From assembly GCF_021440195.1 (NCBI RefSeq), contig NZ_JAJTSZ010000011.1, forward strand, positions 1-64,000: a stretch of DNA of 64,000 nt. The letters run 5' to 3'. Within the stretch, counting starts at the first letter, position 1. Each line of letters opens with the position of its first letter. This stretch comes from Dyadobacter sp. CY356 (GTDB lineage Bacteria > Bacteroidota > Bacteroidia > Cytophagales > Spirosomataceae). The position numbers were made by a program, and so were the translations under genes. This document shows, one piece after another, positions 15,609 through 23,886 of the stretch. The notes under the pieces were generated by a model. That model had not been told where the DNA came from and did not search any database. It saw only the letters and a program-made list of their open reading frames with translations.

Positions 15609-16937
15609 TTAATATTTTTTTCTCAGAAGCTCCGGAATCCCAACCTTCTTCAAGATCAACTGACCGATTTTCTCTGACGCAATGCCTTCTTCAATCTGAA
15701 ACGTATTTTCAAAATCCGGGCCAATGATTTTTGTTTTGAAACAACGGAAGGAAATGGAGCCGGAACTCTTATAATTTTCAAGCAATTCGTAAAGGTGCGT
15801 TGATACCAGAAAGATGGAATTTATATGATTGGAAAATCCATCAACAACTGTTTTGGAACAATGAAAAGCATCTTCCTGATTGGTACCACGAAAGAGTTCG
15901 TCGATGATGACAAAACATTTTTTGCCCTGACTCAATGCTTCGGAGATCTGTTTGATCCGCATGATCTCATTGTAAAAATGGCTGTACCCTAATTCCAGAT
16001 TATCAGATAGATGGATTGAGGTAAAAAGCTGATCGAAGTATGAGATTTTCATCTTTTCAGCCGGAACAGGCCAGCCCAGATGTGCCAGATAGACGGCCAC
16101 ACCACAGGTTTTCAGAAAGGTTGTTTTTCCACTCGTATTAGCACCGGTTAACAGACAAAGCGGTGTGTTAGGATCAACTACGAAATTGTTCGGAGTAGCA
16201 TTTTTTATCAGCGGATGCCAGATTTTTTCTACTTCGAAAGCAATGCCGTTATTATAAAATTCAGGGAAATTGAGATTGTACTTTTTTTGTGTCAGCACAA
16301 TGGAAACATAGGCATCGAAGGTATAACAGGTATCCAGAAGCCGCCGAAATGATTCCTTATGTGTAATCCTGAAATAATAGTCCCGATAAAATACGGAGCT
16401 AAGAGAAAGCTTGTCGTCCTTAACTTTTAAAAAAGAATGGATGCTGTCCGAAAATAAAAACTTTCTCAGAAAGTCGAAATCATCCTTTGCATCTTCCGGA
16501 ATTGTTTCTTTTTCAAAACGAGAAAGAAGATCCCTCATACCACGAATCAACATTAAAGTTGCCGTTAATCCGCTTTGCACAAGATAAAATTCAGCTGGAT
16601 GCCGGCGTGAATAAAGAAATGTATCAACCCAGTGTTTAAAAACATCCTGGGACATCGTATACGAGATATTGGAGGCGTAATAACTTTCGGCGGCTGCTAT
16701 GTAAGCTCTCGACACATTCAGTTTCCATGATTCGATATTTTGGGATATCGATTTCAGAAGCAGTTGAAAAGATAGAATTTCTGGCAGGGAGGCTTTCGGT
16801 TCGGCAATCAGTTTTTTCAGGATATCTTGTCCGCCCTGTGTTTTAGTCTGATCAAAAAAATGGAGAATACTTCCATCTTTACTATTGCGGGCTTGAATTT
16901 GCAATTCATCAAGCGTATGATTGTCGATAGCGTGCAT
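15609..16937 (-). CDS. MutS-family ATPase lacking the mismatch-binding domain
   Basis: 442 residues, about half of a true MutS. There is no N-terminal mismatch-recognition domain. Residues about 1-220 look like the helical clamp/core (domain III), and the C-terminal half is the MutS ABC-type ATPase: Walker A GANTSGKTT, signature region around DNLELGYSHFYNE, Walker B VIIDELFRGTN, and the VSTHLYEL switch. Such short MutS relatives are widespread in Bacteroidota; their role is not established. It is not MutS2, because there is no Smr domain. It may act on branched DNA; that is inference. Confidence 0.85.
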   Translation of the reverse strand: MHAIDNHTLDELQIQARNSKDGSILHFFDQTKTQGGQDILKKLIAEPKASLPEILSFQLLLKSISQNIESWKLNVSRAYIAAAESYYASNISYTMSQDVFKHWVDTFLYSRRHPAEFYLVQSGLTATLMLIRGMRDLLSRFEKETIPEDAKDDFDFLRKFLFSDSIHSFLKVKDDKLSLSSVFYRDYYFRITHKESFRRLLDTCYTFDAYVSIVLTQKKYNLNFPEFYNNGIAFEVEKIWHPLIKNATPNNFVVDPNTPLCLLTGANTSGKTTFLKTCGVAVYLAHLGWPVPAEKMKISYFDQLFTSIHLSDNLELGYSHFYNEIMRIKQISEALSQGKKCFVIIDELFRGTNQEDAFHCSKTVVDGFSNHINSIFLVSTHLYELLENYKSSGSISFRCFKTKIIGPDFENTFQIEEGIASEKIGQLILKKVGIPELLRKKY

Positions 16938-17012
16938 ACCTGAGGATTTTGGCTGTCACCAAAAGTATGCAGATCCCTGAAAGTAATTTTCTTAAAAATA
17001 GTTAAATGTCAA

Positions 17013-18266
17013 TTAGTTAACCCGTTCTTTCAACTGCTTTTTTGGAAAAGCAAGCCAGACAAAATAGCCGGTCAGGATGATAATACTGATTTGAAACACG
17101 TAATCAATTAGAGAATCAGTCGAAGCGGTAATATCGGCAGGTTTCAGGTAGCGAGGCATACCCAATCGCCACCAGTAGGAAGGATGGACTACACAAAGTA
17201 CATTGAAAATCAGTAGTAGAATTATCTGTTTTTTGTTCGTCCAGTCAAGCACATAAAATACCAACGGAATCAGAAACAGAAATATATAATTACTATAAGC
17301 ACTTTGCTGAACAACCATCATGGTCGCATAGAGAACCACCCAGACCCGCGACAGCATAATCCGAAAATCAGCATTTTGCAAACGAAAAGCAGCAATACAG
17401 GCAAGCCCGACAGACACAACCAACCCAACCCAGTTCCAGAATTTTTCACCCACGCCAATTGCATTAAAAAACCAGGGATTGATAATAGCAAGGACGTTGG
17501 GCGCGCGCAACACTTTTGCTTCGTCCAGCGGCTGCATGAAATCCATACCCACAAGCGGATACAATATTCCCAAAGCAATAATTCCTACAATCGCCATTGG
17601 AATGACAAACTGTATTTTTTGTTTTTCAAGAAGAAAAATTGGTACAAGGATCAAAACGAAAATCGCTTTTGTCATCAATAAACCGATTCCTAAAACCACA
17701 GCAAACCATTCAACACGGACTGTTTTTTCTCTAACCAGATAAGCAAGCACAACAAATAGCCACATCCAGACATCTTCCTGCGCGCCGATGATGCAGAGTA
17801 CCAAAGAGCCGGGAAGTATCAAATAAACCAGTGCTTTAAATAAAAAAGATCCGCGTGATTGAAACGGACGGAAAAAATGCCAGGAAACCCATAAAGCAAC
17901 GCCATCCATGACGGCCATGGTAAGTACGATCATTTTCGGATCATACCAAAGTTTCAGCCAGATTCCTACGAAATAGGCATACAGAGGAGAATACGGTGAC
18001 CAGAAATCACGGTACACGATTTGTCCCATGGAAGCTTTACTGCCTTCATCCCAAAAACCTAAAACATCCGAAGTGGGTGTAATATTGGCGACAAGATAAA
18101 CGGCGAGGAACGGAATGAGTCGGAAAATGATCCAGCCGACGATCAGTGAAACCCGTACACTTTTAGTTTCAAGCCATGAAGAAATCCTTTTCCGTTGAGA
18201 AATGACGATGATCAACAGGACAATGGCGGCGAGGCTGATGCCTAATTTTGCTAAAACAATGTTCAT
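17013..18266 (-). CDS. Multi-pass membrane protein, GT-C glycosyltransferase-like (B)
   Basis: 417 residues with roughly ten hydrophobic spans. The first outside loop has acidic residues (SDVLGFWDEGSKA) followed by YRDFWSPYSPLYAY, the pattern of GT-C enzymes that use polyprenyl-phosphate sugars. Its ATG overlaps the stop of the upstream paralogue by four bases (ATGA), so translation is coupled. The family assignment rests on topology and the loop motif, not on a recognised catalytic signature. It could be a mannosyltransferase-type or DUF2029-like protein. Confidence 0.6.
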   Translation of the reverse strand: MNIVLAKLGISLAAIVLLIIVISQRKRISSWLETKSVRVSLIVGWIIFRLIPFLAVYLVANITPTSDVLGFWDEGSKASMGQIVYRDFWSPYSPLYAYFVGIWLKLWYDPKMIVLTMAVMDGVALWVSWHFFRPFQSRGSFLFKALVYLILPGSLVLCIIGAQEDVWMWLFVVLAYLVREKTVRVEWFAVVLGIGLLMTKAIFVLILVPIFLLEKQKIQFVIPMAIVGIIALGILYPLVGMDFMQPLDEAKVLRAPNVLAIINPWFFNAIGVGEKFWNWVGLVVSVGLACIAAFRLQNADFRIMLSRVWVVLYATMMVVQQSAYSNYIFLFLIPLVFYVLDWTNKKQIILLLIFNVLCVVHPSYWWRLGMPRYLKPADITASTDSLIDYVFQISIIILTGYFVWLAFPKKQLKERVN

Positions 18267-19534
18267 GCCGTTGCCAGTTTATTTGGGTTTACCACGTTTT
18301 GATACGTTTGGCGCAAAACCCAGACATAACATAACACATTGAGAATTTGTAAGATGTATTCAAACAAATTCGAAAGATTTCCGAACATGCTGAAAGTAGT
18401 ATAGGAAGGCTGGCCAATATAAACCCAGACAAAAGGCTGAACGACGGTAAGCCAGTTTAAAACCAGCAAAACGGCCATGTGCCAGGTTTTTCTGATATCA
18501 ATAATATCAAACAGAACAGCCATCAGATAAGCGATCAGATAAGCACCCATGGCACTGGCCTGGAAAATCATCATACAAACAAAAACAGCAATAAATATTC
18601 CCGGAAGAATTTCACTGATATGTCTGTGACGCGCTTTGAAAGCCATATAGGTTGGAATGAAAACGGTAAAAAGTAAACCGATCCAGTTGATCATGGTCGA
18701 TTTTTTCTCATTGATATGGATGAACAATTCGACAAAAGGGCGGCTTGTTGAAAAAAGATTTGGCGTCATTAACTGTTCCGTATGCCGGATGGGCATCAGG
18801 AATAAATCGCCGATTTGCCAATACAAAAATCCGACAGCCGGAATCCCAACAGCAGCCATAACCAACAGCATTTTGACCGGTTTTTTGACAACAACAAGAA
18901 TCGCAGGCAATAAAAAGATAAATGTTACCTTAATCGTTAGCAGGGTCAGCGCAAAAAGCAGCCCGATACCGATTTCATAATTGTCTTTATGTTTGATCGT
19001 ATATCGCCAGATTAATAATGCCGCACCCCAGAACCATACTTCCTCCTGTCCGTCTACCAGAATATACATAAAACCGGCTGGCAGCATTAAATAAATGACT
19101 GCAAGCTGCAACGCCCGGCTGCTTTTGACCTTGTAAGTTTGATAGGTCAGCCAAAGAATAGCGCTTTCCATAACAACCATAAACAGCACAATAGCACGTG
19201 CATTATGCCATATCCAGATTGGAATGGTAATGATGTAGGCATAAAGCGGTGCATGGTAAGACCAGAAATCTCTGTATACAAATCCGCCGGCTTTGGCGGC
19301 TTCGGCTTTGTAAAAGAAAAAAGGGATATCGCCGCGTGGCTCTTCGTTGGCAATAAGAAAAATAGCGATCCATGGAATCAGTCGAAGAAGAACGAAAGCA
19401 ATCGCGAAAATTGATTTTTCTTTGTCCTGCTGCCATTTTGAAAAGAGATCAGACCTGATTATCACCCAGAAAATTCCCAGAGTCAAACCCAGGTTGATGA
19501 TAAGCTTGATATAAAAAACCGTAAGAATGGGCAT
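18263..19534 (-). CDS. Multi-pass membrane protein, GT-C glycosyltransferase-like (A)
   Basis: 423 residues, about ten membrane spans, clearly paralogous to the next gene. Shared features are a leading span, FRLIP/LRLIPW-type second span, an acidic loop (RGDIPFFFYKAEAAKAGG) and YRDFWSYHAPLYAY. The tandem arrangement with a four-base overlap suggests a two-protein unit, perhaps a heterodimer or two enzymes acting in sequence on a lipid-linked glycan. Substrate unknown. The gene is followed only by its paralogue and then the MutS-like gene. Confidence 0.6.
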   Translation of the reverse strand: MPILTVFYIKLIINLGLTLGIFWVIIRSDLFSKWQQDKEKSIFAIAFVLLRLIPWIAIFLIANEEPRGDIPFFFYKAEAAKAGGFVYRDFWSYHAPLYAYIITIPIWIWHNARAIVLFMVVMESAILWLTYQTYKVKSSRALQLAVIYLMLPAGFMYILVDGQEEVWFWGAALLIWRYTIKHKDNYEIGIGLLFALTLLTIKVTFIFLLPAILVVVKKPVKMLLVMAAVGIPAVGFLYWQIGDLFLMPIRHTEQLMTPNLFSTSRPFVELFIHINEKKSTMINWIGLLFTVFIPTYMAFKARHRHISEILPGIFIAVFVCMMIFQASAMGAYLIAYLMAVLFDIIDIRKTWHMAVLLVLNWLTVVQPFVWVYIGQPSYTTFSMFGNLSNLFEYILQILNVLCYVWVLRQTYQNVVNPNKLATA

Positions 19535-19669
19535 GTTTTAGTAAATGTCTTTTATGAAGTGTGCTGATGTAAGTCAGAGTAAATGAATACCAAGCCGCAA
19601 ACTTAAGATAACTTTTTTTCAAAATGATCAGCAAAACACAAAGTTTTAATAAGTTAGAAAATGGTATGC

Positions 19670-19700
19670 TTGCATACTATTAGTGAAAATGTTATTTTTG
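19670..19700 (+). promoter_or_regulatory. Promoter of the acyl-CoA dehydrogenase gene
   Basis: TTG at 19670-19672 and TATTTTTG at 19693-19700, 20 bases apart, fit the Bacteroidota pattern. The in-frame ATG at 19661 lies upstream of this and cannot be the start if the promoter is right. Confidence 0.6.
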
Positions 19701-19759
19701 ATCGATTCATTAGAAATAAAAGTATTTTTCTTATGCCATACAGTGCACAGTTGACCGGA

Positions 19760-20899
19760 ATGGATTTTAATCTCAGCGAAGAACATGAGGCAGTGCAGTA
19801 TGCCGCCCGGGACTTTGCCCAAAATGTGTTATTTCCTGGCATTATAGCGCGCGATAATGATCAGAAATTTGATAAAACGCTGATTAAAAAGATGGGCGAT
19901 CTTGGCTTTTTAAGCATGATGGTGAAGCCTGAATATGGCGGAGGCGGTATGGACACTATGTCCTATGTGATAGCGATGGAGGAGATTTCGAAAGTAGATG
20001 CATCGGCGGCCGTGATTATGTCGGTTAATAATTCTTTGGTTTGCTGGGGAATTCAGGCCTATGGAACGGAAGAACAAAAGAAAAAATATTTAACGAGATT
20101 GTCGTCTGGCGATGAAATCGGCGCATTTTGTTTATCTGAACCGGAAGCTGGTTCAGATGCGACTTCCCAACTTACTACTGCGGAGGACAAAGGAGATTAC
20201 TATTTATTAAACGGCACTAAAAACTGGATCACCAATGGTAATTCTTCGGAAATTTGTCTGGTTATTGCACAAACGCATCCTGAGAAAGGGCATAAGGGTA
20301 TCAATGTTTTAATCGTGGAAAAAGGGTCGCCAGGATTTACGGTGGGTCGCAAAGAAGATAAAATGGGAATCAGGGCATCAGATACGCATACTTTGATGTT
20401 TTCGGATGTAAAAGTGCCGAAAGAAAACAGGATTGGGGAGGATGGTTTTGGATTCAAGTTTGCGATGACTGTTTTAAATGGAGGAAGAATTGGTATTGCT
20501 GCCCAGGCGTTGGGAATTGCTTCAGGAGCTTTTGAGTTATCGCTGAAGTATGCCCAGGAAAGAAAAACTTTTGGAAAGCCGATCAGCGATCACCAGGCCA
20601 TTCAATTCAAGCTGGCAGAAATGGCAACGCGGATTGAAGCAGCGAGATTGCTCGTATATAAAGCAGCGAGATTGAAAGATGAGGGAAAAGATTACATTCA
20701 GGCAGCCGCTATGGCCAAGCTTTTTGCGTCCGATGTTGCCATGTGGGTGACAACGGAAGCCGTTCAGGTTCACGGGGGTTACGGCTATGTGAAAGAATAT
20801 CACGTCGAACGGATGATGCGCGATGCAAAAATTACACAAATCTATGAAGGTACCTCTGAAATCCAAAAATTAGTAATTGCACGTGAGTTGCTAAAATAG
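19760..20899 (+). CDS. Acyl-CoA dehydrogenase
   Basis: 379 residues from ATG 19760 (MDFNLSEEHEAVQ), the usual N terminus and length of short-chain acyl-CoA dehydrogenases. An ATG at 19733 would add nine residues and is the alternative. FAD enzyme that introduces the alpha-beta double bond during fatty acid or branched amino acid breakdown. Visible: AFCLSEPEAGSDA (FAD/substrate), NWITNG, QVHGGYGY, and YEGTSEIQKLVIAR containing the catalytic glutamate. Alone on its transcript, so the exact substrate chain length cannot be read from context. Confidence 0.93.
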   Translation: MDFNLSEEHEAVQYAARDFAQNVLFPGIIARDNDQKFDKTLIKKMGDLGFLSMMVKPEYGGGGMDTMSYVIAMEEISKVDASAAVIMSVNNSLVCWGIQAYGTEEQKKKYLTRLSSGDEIGAFCLSEPEAGSDATSQLTTAEDKGDYYLLNGTKNWITNGNSSEICLVIAQTHPEKGHKGINVLIVEKGSPGFTVGRKEDKMGIRASDTHTLMFSDVKVPKENRIGEDGFGFKFAMTVLNGGRIGIAAQALGIASGAFELSLKYAQERKTFGKPISDHQAIQFKLAEMATRIEAARLLVYKAARLKDEGKDYIQAAAMAKLFASDVAMWVTTEAVQVHGGYGYVKEYHVERMMRDAKITQIYEGTSEIQKLVIARELLK

Positions 20900-20992
20900 G
20901 CTGTTTCAGGCATTTTCCTGCATATTGTTCTAAATGTGGGATTAATTTCATCTTAAAAAGATACTTTTTTTATATTTTTTGTTAATACATGC

Positions 20993-21029
20993 TTGTATTA
21001 GTTTTGTACAATTTATTAGATTTGTACAA
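20993..21029 (+). promoter_or_regulatory. Promoter with two TTGTACAA palindromes before the AraC gene
   Basis: TTG at 20993-20995 and TAGATTTG at 21017-21024 are 21 bases apart. The palindrome TTGTACAA occurs at 21004-21011 and 21022-21029, 18 bases apart (about two helical turns). One copy sits in the spacer and the other overlaps the -7 box. This is what an autorepressor operator would look like; binding is inferred. Confidence 0.5.
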
Positions 21030-21072
21030 AAATTGAATAAACGGTCTTTTCGGGCCCTAAATATATACATGT

Positions 21073-22002
21073 ATGGAAGACTATAATAAGATTATCGAGT
21101 CATTGGGTGTGAAATTTGTAAAAGCGAGACATATCCGCATTTTACAACCGATCACGATCAAGAATTTTTACGACGTACAGAATTCACTTACAATTTTGTA
21201 CGATGGAGAAGTTTCGTTTGGTAGCGAAGAATCTCATAAGGTTGAGGAAGGCGACATGTTATTTATTCCGGGCGGAAAACATGCTACTGTAACTTACGGT
21301 AACACGCAGACTGCCAAAACGGTGTCGAATGAAGAGTTCATGACAAACCGGGATAATTATATAGAAGCCGGACATGACCCCGCTTTAATCGGTAAATTGC
21401 CAAATTCATTTGGTTTGATCTCATTTGAGGCAAAAGTGTTTGATACGGTTAACTTCTTTACTTCACTTGACGTTCCGCCATTTTTGATCAAAAGAGACGA
21501 TCAGATCGCGATTACGATCAACCAGATCCTGACAGAAGATATGCTTGATATTCCTGGTAAAGGACGTATCATTAAAATTAAAACAGAAGAAGTTGTAATC
21601 GAAATTATTCGCTACATCCTTAAAAATAAATTGTTTGTTGAACAACTTGTTACAAACAGTACATATTTCAAGGATCCTCGTTTGATCGACATCTTTGCTT
21701 ATATCAAAGACAACTTGGGTGGTGATCTATCCAACAAAGTCCTGGCAAACGTTGCAAACGTATCAGAAGATTACGTTGGACAATATTTCAAAATGCTGAC
21801 TGGTATCAATCCTCAGGATTATATCGAGTACCAACGTATGGAGAAAGCAGTTGACTTGCTTCGTACTTCGAAGAAAAGCATCCGCGCCATCGGTTCTGAT
21901 GTTGGATACAAAGATACTGCTTACTTCTGCCGTCGTTTCAAAATGATGTTTGGTATTCCAGCCGGCAAAATGCGTCGTCGTGAATCTTTGATGAACGTTT
22001 AG
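21073..22002 (+). CDS. AraC family transcriptional regulator
   Basis: 309 residues. The N-terminal part (about 1-100) is cupin-like (EGDMLFIPGGKHATV), a possible ligand pocket, followed by a helical linker. The C-terminal AraC HTH pair covers about 205-305: LANVANVSEDYVGQYFKMLTG (first helix-turn-helix) and IRAIGSDVGYKDTAYFCRRFK (second). The end is strongly basic (KMRRRES). The palindromes in its own promoter suggest autoregulation. The ligand and target genes are not evident; the neighbouring acyl-CoA dehydrogenase is a possible target. Confidence 0.88.
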   Translation: MEDYNKIIESLGVKFVKARHIRILQPITIKNFYDVQNSLTILYDGEVSFGSEESHKVEEGDMLFIPGGKHATVTYGNTQTAKTVSNEEFMTNRDNYIEAGHDPALIGKLPNSFGLISFEAKVFDTVNFFTSLDVPPFLIKRDDQIAITINQILTEDMLDIPGKGRIIKIKTEEVVIEIIRYILKNKLFVEQLVTNSTYFKDPRLIDIFAYIKDNLGGDLSNKVLANVANVSEDYVGQYFKMLTGINPQDYIEYQRMEKAVDLLRTSKKSIRAIGSDVGYKDTAYFCRRFKMMFGIPAGKMRRRESLMNV

Positions 22003-22030
22003 TTTTAGCGAAAGAAATAATAAAGAATTG

Positions 22031-22058
22031 GAGCTGTCTGAAAAGGCAGCTCTTTTTT
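22031..22058 (+). terminator. Terminator of the AraC gene
   Basis: GAGCTGTCT (22031-22039) pairs with AGGCAGCTC (22044-22052, one wobble) around GAAA, then TTTTTT. Confidence 0.88.
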
Positions 22059-22071
22059 GAGTAATTTTTAG

Positions 22072-22169
22072 GTTACACAGAGAACCACAGAGCAAAAAAA
22101 GAGAGCCACAGAGAAAATTGAAAAATTAACTCTGTGGCTCTCTTTTTTCTCTGTGGAACTCTGTGTAAC
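22072..22169. repeat. Long imperfect inverted repeat with ACACAGAG words
   Basis: The arm 22072-22113 (starting GTTACACAGAGAACCACAGAG) is the near-perfect complement of 22130-22169 (ending CTCTGTGTAAC), about 40 bases each with a 16-base loop. ACAGAG occurs three times per arm. Similar ACACAGAG/CCACAGAG palindromes are common dispersed elements in bacteria. It lies between an AraC gene and a converging gene and would fold into a strong hairpin on either strand. Confidence 0.8.
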
Positions 22170-22260
22170 AATATTAGAAAAGCAGAAATATCAAAGTTGG
22201 TTTAGAATTAGATACTGATTTTCAAATTGTCAATCAAAAAAATAAGTTATTGACGATATT

Positions 22261-22695
22261 TTATTGAACCGGAGTAAGCTGTACAGTTGCTACTTTCCAA
22301 TTCCCGCCTTTTTTTACAGCAACAACCGTATAGGTCACTTCATTTTGAAAACCGTTGGATTCAATTTTTCCCTTAACATTCCAGGTTCCGGTCACCACGC
22401 CAACATCGCCATAATTGCGTGTGCGCGAACCTGAGAGCATTCCGGTTTCTACGGTGATATAACCTTGTGCAACGGCCTGCGCGAGCATGTCACGGTCAAT
22501 CTGTCGTCCGTCAAAACTAATGATGGAAAAATCATTAGCCAAGACATTATTAAGTGCGTTACTGTCTTCCTCTAAAAGTGCCTTGAAGAATGTGTTGGAG
22601 CATTCTGTCGCATCCAGTGGCTGCGAAAAACTAACCTGTGCATGAGCTGAAAAAGAGCCAAAAGTAAGGAGGCCGAAAAGCATTAATCTTTTCAT
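22261..22695 (-). CDS. Secreted SnoaL/DUF4440-like protein
   Basis: 144 residues from the ATG at 22695. A longer in-frame start at 22740 would spoil the signal peptide. MKRLMLFGLLTFGSFSAHAQ is a clean Sec signal ending in AxA. The mature part (ECSNTFFKALLEEDSNALNNV, DFSIISFDGRQIDRD, GVVTGTWNVKGKI, WKVATVQLTPV) has the pattern of the NTF2-like cone fold with a two-residue W-K-V ending. Periplasmic; function unknown. Confidence 0.75.
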   Translation of the reverse strand: MKRLMLFGLLTFGSFSAHAQVSFSQPLDATECSNTFFKALLEEDSNALNNVLANDFSIISFDGRQIDRDMLAQAVAQGYITVETGMLSGSRTRNYGDVGVVTGTWNVKGKIESNGFQNEVTYTVVAVKKGGNWKVATVQLTPVQ

Positions 22696-22907
22696 AAGTC
22701 TTTTATATAGGTGTAAAAATAATGTTAATGAAATCTGCAAAAAACGGTATTCATGTGCAAATGTTTAGTAAAATCTTAATGATTTTCTAACAGAAGGTAG
22801 CAGGAGATTTTTTTGGTTTTAGTGAATACTTAAAATGGTTTCCTGCCTTATGATTATATAAGTAAATTCGCCCTTGATTTAGAATTATAGATGAACATCA
22901 ATTTGAT

Positions 22908-23300
22908 ATGACAAAAATAAAATCACTCCTTTCAGTTTTAGGGCTTTTTGTATTGCTGGCGGCCTGTTCTACACCTCCGGACAAACTTGGCAAGCTGGAT
23001 GTTAAGAAATGGCGTCAGGACCGCGGAGGATGCAAAGGAGATCGCGTAGCGCTCATATCTGATTTAAAGACAGAGCAGAAACAATTGCTGGGAAAGTTTG
23101 CAGACGATATTGGGAAGATTCTCGGACGCCCCGACATTCACCAGCTTGGCGAACGTAATACGAAGTTTTACATCTATTTTTTAGAAAAAGGTCCGCAATG
23201 TGATGACATTACTGAAAAGTCGGATGCCAGGAAAGTGATATTGAAATTTAATGCGATCGGGTTGATGTCAGAGATTACTTATCAGAGCAGGCCTTTGTGA
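22908..23300 (+). CDS. Putative lipoprotein
   Basis: 130 residues. A signal peptide with lipobox LLAAC (cysteine near residue 20) is followed by a small charged domain containing two further cysteines (GGCKGDR and PQCDDI) that could pair. I do not recognise the domain. No clear promoter and no terminator follow. It stands alone upstream of a repeat-rich stretch. Confidence 0.7.
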   Translation: MTKIKSLLSVLGLFVLLAACSTPPDKLGKLDVKKWRQDRGGCKGDRVALISDLKTEQKQLLGKFADDIGKILGRPDIHQLGERNTKFYIYFLEKGPQCDDITEKSDARKVILKFNAIGLMSEITYQSRPL

Positions 23301-23418
23301 ATTGTTTGATCCTAGATTTGAGGTGGCAGCTTGTTGATTTGAGTATAAATCATTAAAGTTTGAGTTAATTTTAATTATCATTGGCAACAAAATCAACCGT
23401 CTACTAATGTAATCAGGA

Positions 23419-23602
23419 GGCTCCTAAAGAGCCAAATTCAGCCAATTCTATATTTCTTTCTATAAACAGGATACTCCTCCGGAGTGACTGGACACATGAT
23501 TTTAGAGCCAGGAAAATCTTTATATCTACGATTTGTTCCATAGGAACATCCTGTTTATAGCAAATACAAGTATACCAAATATGGCATGGCTCCATCGGAG
23601 CC
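23419..23602. repeat. Dispersed repeat module (GGCTCC hairpins and CTATAAACAGGAT)
   Basis: The block contains GGCTCCTAAAGAGCC (23419-23433), CTATAAACAGGAT (23460-23472), its exact complement ATCCTGTTTATAG (23548-23560) and the palindrome GGCTCCATCGGAGCC (23588-23602). The same modules recur 30 kb away at 53197-53461. It fills the gene-free gap 23301-23682. No protein is encoded; it is an interspersed repeat of this genome. Confidence 0.8.
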
Positions 23603-23682
23603 ACCTTAATTAGTGCAAGAGGCAGTTATAACATTTTCAAAGAAGTGCGAAACGGAACATGTAATTACGAAGGATAGGACGT

Positions 23683-23868
23683 TTATTTAGTTGTAGTCGA
23701 GCTTAATGATTGTGCCGAAATAGCAGCCTTTCTTTTTTCCACCCAATCACTCATTGACTTAACGTCCTTTTCTGAACGAACACTTGAAAATACCATCATA
23801 CCGCCATCACCTGCGGCTTGTTCAATTGTTATTTGCTTGGTTTTATTGTTTTTAACTGCTCCTTCCAT
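23683..23868 (-). CDS. Hypothetical small protein, 61 residues
   Basis: A short, hydrophilic protein rich in Lys, Ser and Thr (ITIEQAAGDGGMMVFSSVR near residues 14-32), with no signal peptide and no recognised motif. It starts 18 bases after the stop of the GNAT-like gene on the same strand, so the two probably share a transcript. Not a ribbon-helix-helix protein by eye, so I do not call a toxin-antitoxin pair. Confidence 0.5.
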   Translation of the reverse strand: MEGAVKNNKTKQITIEQAAGDGGMMVFSSVRSEKDVKSMSDWVEKRKAAISAQSLSSTTTK

Positions 23869-23886
23869 AATTTAAAAATACGAAAT

